NCBI RefSeq assembly: GCF_002356295.1
Contig: NZ_AP018042.1
Coordinates: 3,256,361 to 3,320,360 of the forward strand
DNA length: 64,000 nt
Direction: 5' to 3'
Origin: Labilibaculum antarcticum
Lineage (GTDB): Bacteria > Bacteroidota > Bacteroidia > Bacteroidales > Marinifilaceae
In this document: in pieces, positions 23,870 through 33,418 of the stretch
Layout: each line of letters starts with the position of its first letter
Position numbering within the stretch: position 1 is the stretch's first letter
Notes under the pieces: generated by a model
Seen by the model: the letters and a program-made list of their open reading frames with translations, nothing else
The model's database searches: none
Told to the model about the DNA's origin: nothing
Program-made: the position numbers and the translations under genes

Positions 23870-25057
23870 ATGAACACTTTAGTACAGACTCATAATAGCT
23901 TGTTGAAGCATAAGAAAGGCACAATTAGACGTGAGTTGGCTGATGAAATTGATTGGTCGCAGCGTCTAATAGCTATTAAAGGATCTAGAGGAGTTGGAAA
24001 GACAACTTTTTTATTGGATTATATTCGTGAGCACCATGCAAACGATAAAAATTGCTTATACATTAATTTGAACAATCTATTCTTTACTGAGAAAGGATTA
24101 GTTCCATTTATTGATGAGTTTTATAAAACAGGTGGTAAAATATTATTGTTGGATCAAATTCACAAGTACCCGGAATGGGCAAAAGGCTTGCGAATCTGTT
24201 ATGAGCAGTATCCTGATTTACAAATTATATTTACAGGTTCGTCTATTCTTCGTGTAAAAACAAACGAGGAATTAAAAGGGATTGTTAACGTATATTATTT
24301 AAACGGTTTGTCGTTTAGAGAGTTTTTAAATTACGAATCAGGAAATCAATTTCGTCGCTACACTCTTGAAGATTTATTAGAGAACCATGAAGATATTGTA
24401 GAAGAAATTTTAGGGAAAGTTCGCCCATTGGCTTATTTTAGTGATTATATGAGATTTGGATATTATCCTTGTTACCAGGAAGAGAGAAGTTTTAACGATA
24501 ATCTTTTGAAAATCATTAATTTGATGTTAGAGTTCGATATAACTTATTTGAACCAGATTGAATTGAAATATCTTTGTAAATTGAAGAAATTGCTATACAT
24601 TATTTCATGTAACGTACCGTTTCATCCAAATGTAAGTAAGTTGGCAAATGATGTTGAAACATCAAGAGCTACAATAATGAATTACATGCGTTATTTGAAA
24701 AATGCCCGATTAATTCGTTTGTTGAATTCTTCGGAGAGGTTTAAAGATGCATCGAAGAAACCAAATAAGGTTTATTTGCACAATACAAATTTATTATACG
24801 CTATTGCACCGGAGAATGTAAATGAAGCTAACCTTCGAGAAACATTTTTTTACAATCAGGTGGGGCCTGATAGAAATATTTCGAGTACCGACAGAGGGCA
24901 TTTCTTGGTGAATGATAAGTATAATTTTGAAATTACCGGCAGTGAAAATACGTCTGAATCTAAATTTAGAACGGAAGACTTTTTTATAGCTGCCGACATG
25001 ATAGAACGTGGAGAGGGAAATAAAATACCTCTTTGGTTGTTCGGCTTTTTATATTAG
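23870..25057 (+). CDS. AAA ATPase (DUF4143-type family) with altered Walker B
   Basis: The 395-residue protein belongs to the AAA family common in Bacteroidota and archaea. The Walker A reads KGSRGVGKTTFLLDYI at about residue 38. The Walker B region reads GGKILLLDQIHKYPEWAKGL at about 90-109, and sensor 1 is IIFTGSSIL. The C-terminal part (YLNQIELKYLCKLKKLLYII, then TSRATIMNYMRYLKNARLI) is a winged-helix-like region. The Walker B acidic pair, normally Asp-Glu in this family, is Asp-Gln here. In engineered ATPases Glu-to-Gln blocks hydrolysis but not binding. The gene ends 56 bp before PFOR on the same strand. The cellular role is unknown. Confidence 0.82.
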   Translation: MNTLVQTHNSLLKHKKGTIRRELADEIDWSQRLIAIKGSRGVGKTTFLLDYIREHHANDKNCLYINLNNLFFTEKGLVPFIDEFYKTGGKILLLDQIHKYPEWAKGLRICYEQYPDLQIIFTGSSILRVKTNEELKGIVNVYYLNGLSFREFLNYESGNQFRRYTLEDLLENHEDIVEEILGKVRPLAYFSDYMRFGYYPCYQEERSFNDNLLKIINLMLEFDITYLNQIELKYLCKLKKLLYIISCNVPFHPNVSKLANDVETSRATIMNYMRYLKNARLIRLLNSSERFKDASKKPNKVYLHNTNLLYAIAPENVNEANLRETFFYNQVGPDRNISSTDRGHFLVNDKYNFEITGSENTSESKFRTEDFFIAADMIERGEGNKIPLWLFGFLY

Positions 25058-25113
25058 AGAATTAGTTAAGCAAAATAAAATACCAAATAATATAATTTAA
25101 TCGGAGGAGTAAA

Positions 25114-28100
25114 ATGGCAAAAGAGAAAAAATTCATTACCTGTGACGGTAATGCTGCTGCTGCACATATTGCGTATATGTTTAGCGAAGTGTCGTGCATC
25201 TACCCTATCACACCATCTTCACCTATGGCTGAAAATGTTGACGAGTGGGCTGCACAAGGGCGTAAAAATCTATTTGGCGAAACTGTACAGTTGGTTGAAT
25301 TGCAATCAGAAGCTGGTGCTGCTGGTGCGCTTCACGGTGCATTGCAAGCTGGTACTTTAGGTACAACTTACACAGCATCTCAAGGATTATTATTGATGAT
25401 TCCTAACATGTATAAAATTGCAGGTGAATTATTACCTTGTGTTTTTCATGTAACTGCTCGTGCTCTTGCTGCTCAAGCATTAAATATCTTTGGTGATCAC
25501 TCTGATGTTTATTCAACTCGTCAGACTGGATTTGCTATGTTAGCTTCAGATTCAGTTCAAGAAGTTATGGATCTTTCTGCTGTATCTCACTTAACAGCGA
25601 TCAAATCAAGAGTTCCTTTTATGAACTTCTTTGATGGTTTCCGTACTTCTCACGAAATTCAGAAAATTGAAGCTGTTGACATGGAAGACCTAAGAGGTCT
25701 AGTTGATCAAGAAGCTCTTCAGGCATTCCGTGATCGTGCTTTAAATCCAGAAAGTCCAGTAACTAGAGGTACTGCTCAAAACCCAGACATTTACTTCCAA
25801 TCTCGCGAAGCTGCAAACCCATTTTACAATGCGGTTCCAGATATCGTTGCTGATTACATGAAAGAGATGACCAAAATTACTGGTCGTGAATACAAACCTT
25901 TCATGTATTATGGTTCTGAAGATGCTGAAAATATCATTATTTCAATGGGTTCTGTAAACGAAACCATTAAGGAAACTATTGATTATAAAATAGCAAATGG
26001 CGAAAAAGTAGGACTTGTTTCTGTTCACTTGTATCGTCCATTCTCTGCAAAACATTTTTTAAGTGTTGTTCCAAAAACGGTAAAACGTATTTGTGTTCTT
26101 GATCGTACAAAAGAACCAGGTGCAAATGGAGATCCATTGTATCTTGACGTAAGAGATATTTTCTACGGTGAAAAAAATGCTCCTATTATTGTTGGAGGTC
26201 GTTACGGTTTAGGTTCTAAAGATGTAACTCCATCTCAAATTGTTGCGGTTTACAAAAACTTAGCAATGAATGAGCCTAAAAATCAGTTCACTCTAGGTAT
26301 TATTGATGATGTTACTTTTACATCTCTTCCTATGTTGCCAGAGATTAAAATGAACTCTGAGTCACTTTACGAAGCAAAATTCTATGGTTTAGGTTCTGAT
26401 GGTACTGTAGGTGCTAACAAAAACTCAATCAAAATTATTGGTGGTTCAACCGATAAATTTTGTCAAGCATACTTCGCTTACGATTCTAAAAAATCAGGTG
26501 GATTTACTGCTTCTCACCTTCGTTTTGGTGATGAACCAATCCGTTCTACATATTTAGTAACCACTCCTGACTTTGTTGCATGTCACGTTCCTGCTTACGT
26601 TTATTTATATGACGTATTAAGAGGATTGAAAAAAGGAGGTTCTTTCCTATTGAACTCAATTTATGATGCTGAAGAAACTGTTAAGAATCTTCCAAATCAT
26701 ATGAAAAAGTACTTGGCTGAGAATGAGATTAAATTCTACATTATCAACGGTACAAAATTGGGTGAAGAACTAGGTCTTGGTAGCCGTACCAATGCAATTA
26801 TGCAATCTGCTTTCTTTAAAATTACAGGTGTTATTCCATTCGAAAAAGCAGCTGAAGAAATGAAAAAAGCGATTGTTAAATCGTATGGTAATAAAGGAGA
26901 GAAAGTTGTAAACATGAACTTCTCAGCTGTTGATGCTGGTGGAAATAATGTAGTTGAAGTTAAAGTTTCTGCTGATTGGAAAAACTTAGCTGAAGAAAAA
27001 GAAGCTGCAAAAGCAACTGATCGTCCTAAGTTTATCGCTGAAATGTGTGATCCAATAAATGCTCAAAAAGGAGATGATCTTCCTGTTTCTGCATTCACAG
27101 GTCGTGAAGATGGAACTTTCCCAGCTGGAACTACTAAGTTCGAGAAACGTGGTGTTGCTATTAGTGTTCCTGAATGGCAAGAAGAAACTTGTATTCAGTG
27201 TAACCAGTGTGCTTACGTTTGTCCTCACGCTGCTATTCGTCCATTCTTATTAACTGAAGAGGAAGTTGCTGCTGCTCCTGCTGGAACTGTAGTTAAGCCT
27301 GCAACAGGTAAAGATCTTAAAGGCTTGAGTTTTAGAATTCAGGTTTCTGTTGAAGATTGTACTGGTTGTGGTAACTGTGTTGATGTTTGTCCAGCTCCTA
27401 AAGCTAAAGCTCTTGAGCTTAAACATCTTGGTACTCAGGAGGCTGAGAAAGAGAAATGGCATTATATGGATGAAAAAGTAGGTTACAAAGATTTGTTACC
27501 TAAAAATAATGTGAAGAATTCACAGTTCGCTCAGCCTTTATTCGAGTTCTCTGGAGCTTGTGCTGGTTGTGGTGAAACTCCATATATCAAGTTAATTACA
27601 CAATTGTTTGGTGAGAGAATGATGGTAGCTAATGCTACAGGTTGTTCTTCTATTTACGGTGGTTCTGCTCCATCAACTCCATATTGTAAAAATAATCAGA
27701 GTGGTAAAGGTCCAGCTTGGGCTAACTCTTTATTCGAAGACAATGCTGAGTTTGGTTTTGGTATGAACGAAGGTGTACGTAAAATGCGTAACCGTATTGA
27801 GCTTCGTATGAAAGCTGCAATGGAAGCTGTAAATGCTGATACTAAAGCTGCTTTTGCAGAATGGGTAGAGAACAAAAATAATGGCGAAGCTTCTGTTGTT
27901 GCTTCTGCTAAAGTTGAAGAAGTTCTTGCTAACGAAACTCATGCTGTAGCTAAAGAGATTCTAGACCTTAAAAAGTACTTAATCAAGAAATCTCAGTGGA
28001 TTTTTGGTGGAGACGGTTGGGCTTATGATATCGGATTCGGTGGATTAGATCACGTATTAGCTTCAGGTGAAGATGTAAATGTTTTGGTAATGGATACTGA

Positions 28101-28650
28101 GATTTACTCGAACACTGGTGGACAAGCTTCTAAAGCAACTCCAATTGGTGCTGTAGCTAAATTTGCTGCTTCTGGTAAGCGTATCAGAAAGAAAGACCTT
28201 GGTATGATTGCCATGTCTTACGGATATGTTTATGTAGCTCAGGTTGCAATGGGAGCAAATCAAGCTCAATACTTGAAAGCTGTTAAAGAAGCTGAGGCTT
28301 ATCCAGGACCTTCGTTGATTATCGCTTATTCTCCATGTATTTCTCACGGATTGAAAGCATCTATGGGTAAATCACAGTCAGAAGAGAAAAAAGCTGTTGA
28401 AGCTGGATACTGGCACTTGTATCGTAACAATCCAGCATTGGAAAATGAAGGTAAAAATCCATTTGTTCTTGATTCAAAAGTACCTGTTTGGGAAAATTTC
28501 CAAGGTTTCTTAATGGGTGAGGTTCGTTATACTTCATTGCAAAAATCATTCCCAGAGGAAGCTAAAGAATTATTCGTAGCTGCTGAAGAGAACGCGAAGT
28601 GGAGATATAAGACTTACCAGCGTCAAGCTGCTTTAGATTATACTGTATAG
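25114..28650 (+). CDS. nifJ: Pyruvate:ferredoxin (flavodoxin) oxidoreductase
   Basis: This is the full-length single-chain PFOR of 1178 residues. It oxidises pyruvate with CoA to acetyl-CoA and CO2 and reduces ferredoxin. The pyrimidine-binding domain begins CDGNAAAAHIAYMFSEV, and SCIYPITPSSPMAE is typical. Two 4Fe-4S motifs, CIQCNQCAYVCPH (about 693) and CTGCGNCVDVCPAP (about 749), form the ferredoxin domain. The third cluster and TPP domain has GACAGCGETPY, NATGCSSIYGG, and GGDGWAYDIGFGG with EIYSNTGGQ. The GGAGG ribosome-binding site at 25103-25107, 6 bp before ATG, is unusually strong for this phylum and suggests high expression. Confidence 0.97.
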   Translation: MAKEKKFITCDGNAAAAHIAYMFSEVSCIYPITPSSPMAENVDEWAAQGRKNLFGETVQLVELQSEAGAAGALHGALQAGTLGTTYTASQGLLLMIPNMYKIAGELLPCVFHVTARALAAQALNIFGDHSDVYSTRQTGFAMLASDSVQEVMDLSAVSHLTAIKSRVPFMNFFDGFRTSHEIQKIEAVDMEDLRGLVDQEALQAFRDRALNPESPVTRGTAQNPDIYFQSREAANPFYNAVPDIVADYMKEMTKITGREYKPFMYYGSEDAENIIISMGSVNETIKETIDYKIANGEKVGLVSVHLYRPFSAKHFLSVVPKTVKRICVLDRTKEPGANGDPLYLDVRDIFYGEKNAPIIVGGRYGLGSKDVTPSQIVAVYKNLAMNEPKNQFTLGIIDDVTFTSLPMLPEIKMNSESLYEAKFYGLGSDGTVGANKNSIKIIGGSTDKFCQAYFAYDSKKSGGFTASHLRFGDEPIRSTYLVTTPDFVACHVPAYVYLYDVLRGLKKGGSFLLNSIYDAEETVKNLPNHMKKYLAENEIKFYIINGTKLGEELGLGSRTNAIMQSAFFKITGVIPFEKAAEEMKKAIVKSYGNKGEKVVNMNFSAVDAGGNNVVEVKVSADWKNLAEEKEAAKATDRPKFIAEMCDPINAQKGDDLPVSAFTGREDGTFPAGTTKFEKRGVAISVPEWQEETCIQCNQCAYVCPHAAIRPFLLTEEEVAAAPAGTVVKPATGKDLKGLSFRIQVSVEDCTGCGNCVDVCPAPKAKALELKHLGTQEAEKEKWHYMDEKVGYKDLLPKNNVKNSQFAQPLFEFSGACAGCGETPYIKLITQLFGERMMVANATGCSSIYGGSAPSTPYCKNNQSGKGPAWANSLFEDNAEFGFGMNEGVRKMRNRIELRMKAAMEAVNADTKAAFAEWVENKNNGEASVVASAKVEEVLANETHAVAKEILDLKKYLIKKSQWIFGGDGWAYDIGFGGLDHVLASGEDVNVLVMDTEIYSNTGGQASKATPIGAVAKFAASGKRIRKKDLGMIAMSYGYVYVAQVAMGANQAQYLKAVKEAEAYPGPSLIIAYSPCISHGLKASMGKSQSEEKKAVEAGYWHLYRNNPALENEGKNPFVLDSKVPVWENFQGFLMGEVRYTSLQKSFPEEAKELFVAAEENAKWRYKTYQRQAALDYTV

Positions 28651-28679
28651 TAAAAGATAGTCTTTTATATTATTATACA

Positions 28680-28711
28680 AAGGGGTTCCAATTTGGAACC
28701 CCTTTTTTTAT
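28680..28711 (+). terminator. Terminator of nifJ
   Basis: AAGGGGTTCCAA and TTGGAACCCCTT form a nearly uninterrupted stem followed by TTTTT. It starts 30 bp after the stop codon. Confidence 0.92.
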
Positions 28712-28802
28712 GCTTGATTGTCGCTAACACAACAAATAGAATTGTATGGCAGTTGTAACTCCATTACAATGATTTGAGCTAAGAAGCAGGATTTTAAAAG
28801 TC

Positions 28803-28930
28803 CGATTCAGATTAACACATAACTCCGAATCGAAATGGCAGAATAAAAAGTGGGTGGATCTTTTCATTCTGCCAAATTTTTTCTTATAAAATAAGACCTG
28901 TAAGTCCTTTATTTGCGGGCTTTTTTGTTT
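28803..28930. other. Structured intergenic DNA between nifJ and the DHOD-like gene
   Basis: The 380-bp gap contains, in order, CGATTC/GAATCG arms (28803-28832); a strong hairpin TGGCAGAAT ... ATTCTGCCA (28836-28874) followed by a T-run; and a wobble-rich hairpin AGACCTGTAAGT ... ATTTGCGGGCTT (about 28894-28923) followed by TTTTTTG. There is no open frame. It could be stacked terminators or a small structured RNA. Confidence 0.4.
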
Positions 28931-29029
28931 TAATGTTGATTTTCAGATTATTAAATATTGGTTTTTGGTTGAATATATCAAGTCCATTTATTAAATTTAA
29001 TCAGAAGAGAAATTTAAAATCAAAAAAAT

Positions 29030-30043
29030 ATGGCAAATCTAAATGTGGAATTCATGGGATTAAAACTTAAAAATCCCATAGTTGTAGGAGCTTGTACACT
29101 TTCAGCCACCGTCGAAGGTGCTCAGGAATTAGAACGTGCTGGCGCAGCAGCAATTGTTTACAAATCACTATTCGAAGAGCAAATTCAGATGGAACGGGCG
29201 CAGTTAGCCGATGAACTTGATGAGTACACGGATCGAAATGCAGAAATGACTTCCATTTTTCCTGCGATTGAGCATGCGGGTGCTAAGGCTCATATTATGA
29301 GATTATCCGAAGTTAAAAAAAGTGTTAGTATTCCTGTTATCGCCAGTTTGAATTGTGTTTATGATGTAACCTGGTTCGATTATGCCAAGCAATTGGAAGA
29401 AGCTGGAGTTGATGCTTTGGAGTTGAATTTTTACCAAATGCCTGGTAATGTTGATAAAACAGCGGCGCAATTGGAAGATGAAAAAGTGAAAATTGTTGAA
29501 ACTCTTAAAGAAAGACTGACAATTCCTTTTTGCATTAAACTAAGTCCATATTATACGAATACATTGAATTTTGTGAATCGTTTAGATCAGGCAGGTGCTT
29601 CTGCATTTGTTTTGTTTAATCGTTTATTTCAACCAGAAATTGATACTAATACAGAAAGTCATGTCACCAATTTTAATTTGAGTCATCAGGGTGATTTTAA
29701 ATTGGGATTACGTTACGTTGGCTTATTTTATAAGAAAATTGAAGGCGGGTTATGCGGTACAAATGGAATTTACACTTCTGAAGATGTACTGCAAATGCTT
29801 TTAAGTGGTGCAAATATCGTTCAAATGGTGAGTACGTTATATAAAAACAAACCTACGCATATAGCACAAGTACTTGCCGAACTGGAACAATGGATGGATA
29901 AAAAGGGGTACAAAAGTATTGATGAATTCAGAGGTAAATTATCTGATAGTGAATTAAAAGCGTCCGATATTTATTACAGAGCACAATATTTAGACTTTAT
30001 TCTTCATCCCGAAGAAATAATTAATAAGTATCCAATGAGATAA
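29030..30043 (+). CDS. Dihydroorotate dehydrogenase-like flavoprotein
   Basis: The 337-residue TIM barrel is of the DHOD/PreA superfamily. LGLKLKNPIV-type start (MGLKLKNPIVVGACTLS), VIASLNCVYDVTWFDYAKQL, and DALELNFYQMP at the substrate region are visible. CIKLSPYYTN and GGLCGTNGIYTSEDVLQMLL contact FMN phosphate, and GANIVQMVSTLY follows. The strict pyrimidine enzyme signature is changed, so it is usually annotated as DHOD-like. It commonly sits near PFOR, which suggests a redox function linked to reduced ferredoxin rather than pyrimidine synthesis. That functional link is inference. Confidence 0.85.
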   Translation: MANLNVEFMGLKLKNPIVVGACTLSATVEGAQELERAGAAAIVYKSLFEEQIQMERAQLADELDEYTDRNAEMTSIFPAIEHAGAKAHIMRLSEVKKSVSIPVIASLNCVYDVTWFDYAKQLEEAGVDALELNFYQMPGNVDKTAAQLEDEKVKIVETLKERLTIPFCIKLSPYYTNTLNFVNRLDQAGASAFVLFNRLFQPEIDTNTESHVTNFNLSHQGDFKLGLRYVGLFYKKIEGGLCGTNGIYTSEDVLQMLLSGANIVQMVSTLYKNKPTHIAQVLAELEQWMDKKGYKSIDEFRGKLSDSELKASDIYYRAQYLDFILHPEEIINKYPMR

Positions 30044-30061
30044 ATGTTTGAGAATTTGATG

Positions 30062-30091
30062 AAATAGCCGGTCACAAGATCGGCTATTTTG
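30062..30091 (+). terminator. Terminator of the DHOD-like gene
   Basis: AAATAGCCG and CGGCTATTT form a 9-bp stem with a 10-nt loop, followed by a short T-rich tail, 19 bp after the stop. Confidence 0.8.
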
Positions 30092-30217
30092 ATTGAATAT
30101 CCCTCTGTAAAAGTGTCGCGAAATGCTCTGCAAACGTTTGAAAGACACAAGTCTAAATCATTTTAAAAAAGACACTTATATTGTCAGTTCTTGTTTCCTT
30201 TTTTGAAAAAAGAACAC

Positions 30218-30225
30218 TACTTTTG
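30218..30225 (+). promoter_or_regulatory. Probable -7 element of the ppdK promoter
   Basis: TACTTTTG matches TAnnTTTG, 139 bp before the ppdK start. It lies in a 270-bp AT-rich stretch that holds no gene. A TTTG exists upstream but not at the canonical spacing. Confidence 0.4.
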
Positions 30226-30363
30226 TGTGTAATTTTCAACTGCGAACATAAAATATGCGCCTTGAGAATTCAATAATCTGAAAAATTTAAGTTAATATAT
30301 AATTGTTATTGAATGCTTTAGTTGTAAAGCAGGAGATTACATTAAAACTAAAAAGCGATAATT

Positions 30364-33084
30364 ATGAGTATGAAGTACGTTTATACTTTTGGTGATGGTA
30401 AGGCCGAAGGTAAAGCAGACATGAAGAATTTGCTTGGAGGTAAGGGTGCTAACCTTGCTGAAATGAATCTAATTGGTGTTCCAGTACCTGCAGGTTTCAC
30501 TATCACTACTGACGTTTGTACTGATTACAACAAGCTTGGTAAAGATGTTGTTGTAGCAATGATTAAAGAACAAGTTGAAGCTGCTGTGAAAGATACAGAA
30601 GTTGCAATGAACGCTAAATTTGATGCTAAAGATGGTTCATCTCCATTGTTGGTATCAGTTCGTTCAGGTGCTCGTGCCTCTATGCCAGGTATGATGGACA
30701 CTGTTCTAAACTTAGGTATGAATGATGAGACAGTAAAAATTATTGCTGAAAAATCAGGAAACGAAAAATTTGCTTACGATTCATATCGTCGTTTCATCCA
30801 CATGTACGGTGACGTAGTAATGGGTGTTGAGGCTGAAGAAGGTCATCACAATCCATTCGAGGTTGTTTTGGATGAATTGAAAGCATCTAAAGGTTATAAA
30901 GTTGATACTGAATTAACTGTTGCAGATCTTAAAGTTCTTGTTGAAGGTTATAAAGCAGTTATTCGTGAGCACGCTGGTGTTGATTTTCCAACAAATCCTT
31001 GGGATCAGCTTTGGGGTTCTGTATGTGCTGTATTCGATTCTTGGAATACTGATCGTGCAATCCTTTACCGTCGTATGGAAAATATTCCAGGTGAGTGGGG
31101 TACTGCTGTAAACGTACAAGCTATGGTTTATGGTAACATGGGTGATACTTCTGCTACAGGAGTTTGTTTCTCTCGTGATGCTGCTACTGGTGAAGACCAA
31201 TTCAACGGTGAGTATTTGATCAATGCACAGGGTGAAGATGTTGTGTCTGGTGTTCGTACTCCTCTTGAGATTACTAAAGTTGGTTCACTTCGTTGGGCTG
31301 AGCGTAACGGTACTTCTGAAGACGTTCGTAAAGCTGAATTCCTTTCTCTGGAAGAAGCGATGCCTAAATTATATAATGAATTGGATACAATTCAACAAAA
31401 ATTAGAAGATCATTATTCAGATATGCAAGACATGGAGTTCACCATTCAAGATGGTAAACTTTGGATGTTACAGACTCGTTCTGGTAAGCGTACTGGTGCA
31501 GCTATGGTAAAAATGGCTGTAGATATGTTAGCTCAAGGTATGATTGATGAGAAAACAGCAATTTTACGTCAAGAGCCTAACAAATTGGATGAATTACTTC
31601 ACCCAGTATTTGAGCAATCTGCAATTGATGCTGCTACAGAACTTTCAAAAGGTCTTCCAGCTTCTCCAGGTGCTGCAACTGGTCAAATCGTATTTTCTGC
31701 TGATGCTGCTGAAGAGTGGGCTGCTGCAGGCAAAAAAGTAATTTTAGTACGTCGCGAAACTTCTCCAGAAGATTTGAAAGGTATGTACGCTGCTGAAGGT
31801 ATTCTTACCGAGCGTGGTGGTATGACTTCTCACGCTGCTGTAGTTGCTCGTGGTATGGGTAAATGTTGTATTTCTTCTGCTGCTGGTGTTTTGGTAACAG
31901 GAAAATCAATGACTATCAACGGTGTTGATTTCAAAGAAGGTGATTTCATCTCTTTAAACGGTACTACTGGTAAAGTTTACGAAGGTAAAGTTGCTACAAT
32001 CACTCCTACATTAGATGGTGATTTTGGTAAATTGATGGATCTTGCAGAGAACAACACTCGTATGTACGTTCGTACAAACGCAGATACTCCTGGTGATGCT
32101 AAAGCTGCTCGTGAATTCGGCGCTAAAGGTATTGGTCTATGTCGTACAGAGCATATGTTCTTCGAAGGCGATAAGATCTGGAAAATGCGTGAGATGATTC
32201 TTGCTGAAAATGTAGAAGGTCGTAAAGCTGCTTTGGCTAAATTACTTCCTGTTCAACGCGAAGATTTCTCTGGAATTTTGGAAGCTATGGACGGTTTTGG
32301 TGTAACTATTCGTTTACTGGATCCACCATTGCACGAGTTTACTCCTAACGATGAAGCTTCTCAAATCGAGATGGCTGAAAAATTAGGTATCGATGTATCT
32401 ATCGTTAAAGCTAAAGTTGATGCACTTCACGAATTCAACCCAATGTTGGGTCATAGAGGTTGTCGTTTAGGAAACACTTACCCTGAAATCACTGAAATGC
32501 AAGCTCGTGCTATTATCGAAGCTGCTTGTGATTTGAAAGCAAAAGGAAAAGATCCTAAGCCAGAGATCATGGTTCCTTTAATCGGAACTTTGAAAGAATT
32601 CCAATTGCAGGATGCAATCATCAGAGAAACTGCTGCTGCTGTTTTCGCTGAGAAAGGTATCAAAGTTGATTTCATGGTGGGTACTATGATTGAGATTCCT
32701 CGTGCTGCTCTTACAGCTGATAAAATTGCTGAGTATGCTGAATTCTTCTCTTTCGGAACAAATGACTTGACTCAAATGGGATTCGGTTATTCTCGTGACG
32801 ATGCTGGTAAATTCTTACCAATCTATATTGAAAAAGGTATCCTTAAGCACGATCCTTTCCAAGTATTAGATCAAGAAGGTATCGGTCAATTGGTACGTAT
32901 GGGTTGTGAAAAAGGAAAATCTACTCGTCCTGATATCAAATTAGGTATCTGTGGTGAGCACGGTGGTGAGCCATCTTCAGTTGAGTTCTGTAACTCAGTG
33001 GGTATGGATTACGTTTCTTGTTCTCCTTTCCGTGTGCCTATTGCACGTTTAGCTGCTGCTCAAGCTAACTTGAAGCAAAACTAA
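30364..33084 (+). CDS. ppdK: Pyruvate, phosphate dikinase
   Basis: The 906-residue enzyme interconverts pyruvate, ATP and phosphate with phosphoenolpyruvate, AMP and PPi. The N-terminal ATP-grasp domain starts GDGKAEGKADMKNLLGGKGA. The phosphohistidine swivel domain has GGMTSHAAVVARGMGK with the catalytic His at about residue 490. The C-terminal PEP/pyruvate barrel has LCRTEHMFFEGDKI, MLGHRGCRLG, GTMIEIPRAALTAD, FSFGTNDLTQM and GICGEHGGEPSS. It is close to nifJ, which is consistent with an anaerobic pyruvate-PEP metabolic block. Codon use is strongly biased, as in nifJ, implying high expression. A degraded copy of the 3' end lies just downstream. Confidence 0.97.
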   Translation: MSMKYVYTFGDGKAEGKADMKNLLGGKGANLAEMNLIGVPVPAGFTITTDVCTDYNKLGKDVVVAMIKEQVEAAVKDTEVAMNAKFDAKDGSSPLLVSVRSGARASMPGMMDTVLNLGMNDETVKIIAEKSGNEKFAYDSYRRFIHMYGDVVMGVEAEEGHHNPFEVVLDELKASKGYKVDTELTVADLKVLVEGYKAVIREHAGVDFPTNPWDQLWGSVCAVFDSWNTDRAILYRRMENIPGEWGTAVNVQAMVYGNMGDTSATGVCFSRDAATGEDQFNGEYLINAQGEDVVSGVRTPLEITKVGSLRWAERNGTSEDVRKAEFLSLEEAMPKLYNELDTIQQKLEDHYSDMQDMEFTIQDGKLWMLQTRSGKRTGAAMVKMAVDMLAQGMIDEKTAILRQEPNKLDELLHPVFEQSAIDAATELSKGLPASPGAATGQIVFSADAAEEWAAAGKKVILVRRETSPEDLKGMYAAEGILTERGGMTSHAAVVARGMGKCCISSAAGVLVTGKSMTINGVDFKEGDFISLNGTTGKVYEGKVATITPTLDGDFGKLMDLAENNTRMYVRTNADTPGDAKAAREFGAKGIGLCRTEHMFFEGDKIWKMREMILAENVEGRKAALAKLLPVQREDFSGILEAMDGFGVTIRLLDPPLHEFTPNDEASQIEMAEKLGIDVSIVKAKVDALHEFNPMLGHRGCRLGNTYPEITEMQARAIIEAACDLKAKGKDPKPEIMVPLIGTLKEFQLQDAIIRETAAAVFAEKGIKVDFMVGTMIEIPRAALTADKIAEYAEFFSFGTNDLTQMGFGYSRDDAGKFLPIYIEKGILKHDPFQVLDQEGIGQLVRMGCEKGKSTRPDIKLGICGEHGGEPSSVEFCNSVGMDYVSCSPFRVPIARLAAAQANLKQN

Positions 33085-33107
33085 GAGAATTATATTCTCA
33101 ATACATA

Positions 33108-33142
33108 GAAAGGCTGTCCCTCGGGGCAGCCTTTCGTGTTTT
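33108..33142 (+). terminator. Terminator of ppdK
   Basis: GAAAGGCTGTCCC pairs with GGGGCAGCCTTTC around a tiny TC loop, followed by GTGTTTT. It lies 24 bp after the stop. Confidence 0.88.
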
Positions 33143-33171
33143 GTGGTATTCAGGTTACTCTAAATTTAAGA

Positions 33172-33230
33172 CAGTCAGGCTCTGACTATAAGCAAGCCGT
33201 CCATGTCAGGGTATGACTCGATTCCAAATA
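33172..33230 (+). repeat. Interspersed repeat S, copy 1
   Basis: It contains GGCTCTGACTATAAGCAAGC and CCATGTCAGGGTATGACT, shared with copies at 33639 and 34311. It sits directly between the ppdK terminator and the degraded copy of the ppdK 3' end. Confidence 0.75.
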
Positions 33231-33418
33231 AATTAGGTACTCCAGATGAGTTCTGTAACTCAGTGGGTATGGAATATTGATTTTCTGGGTTTCTTGTTCT
33301 CCTTTCCGTGTGCCTATTGCACGTTTAGCTGCAGCTCAAGCTAACTTGAAGCAAAACTAAGAGAATTAACTTCTCAATACATAGAAAGGCTGTCCCTCGG
33401 GGCCGCCTTCCGTGTTTT
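33230..33418 (+). pseudogene. Degraded duplicate of the ppdK 3' end and terminator
   Basis: This segment matches 32980-33141 closely: GAGTTCTGTAACTCAGTGGG, then CTCCTTTCCGTGTGCCTATT, and the stop codon, spacer and terminator hairpin. It carries an insertion of about 15 bp after GGGTATGGA and an internal deletion near its start. The terminator stem has a mismatch (GGGGCCGCC for GGGGCAGCC). It encodes nothing useful. The origin is a local tandem duplication. Confidence 0.9.

Noticed and set aside
26986-27228. Antisense open frames within nifJ and ppdK
   Set aside because: They arise from the strongly biased codon use of the two highly expressed genes, and none has a start context or family resemblance.
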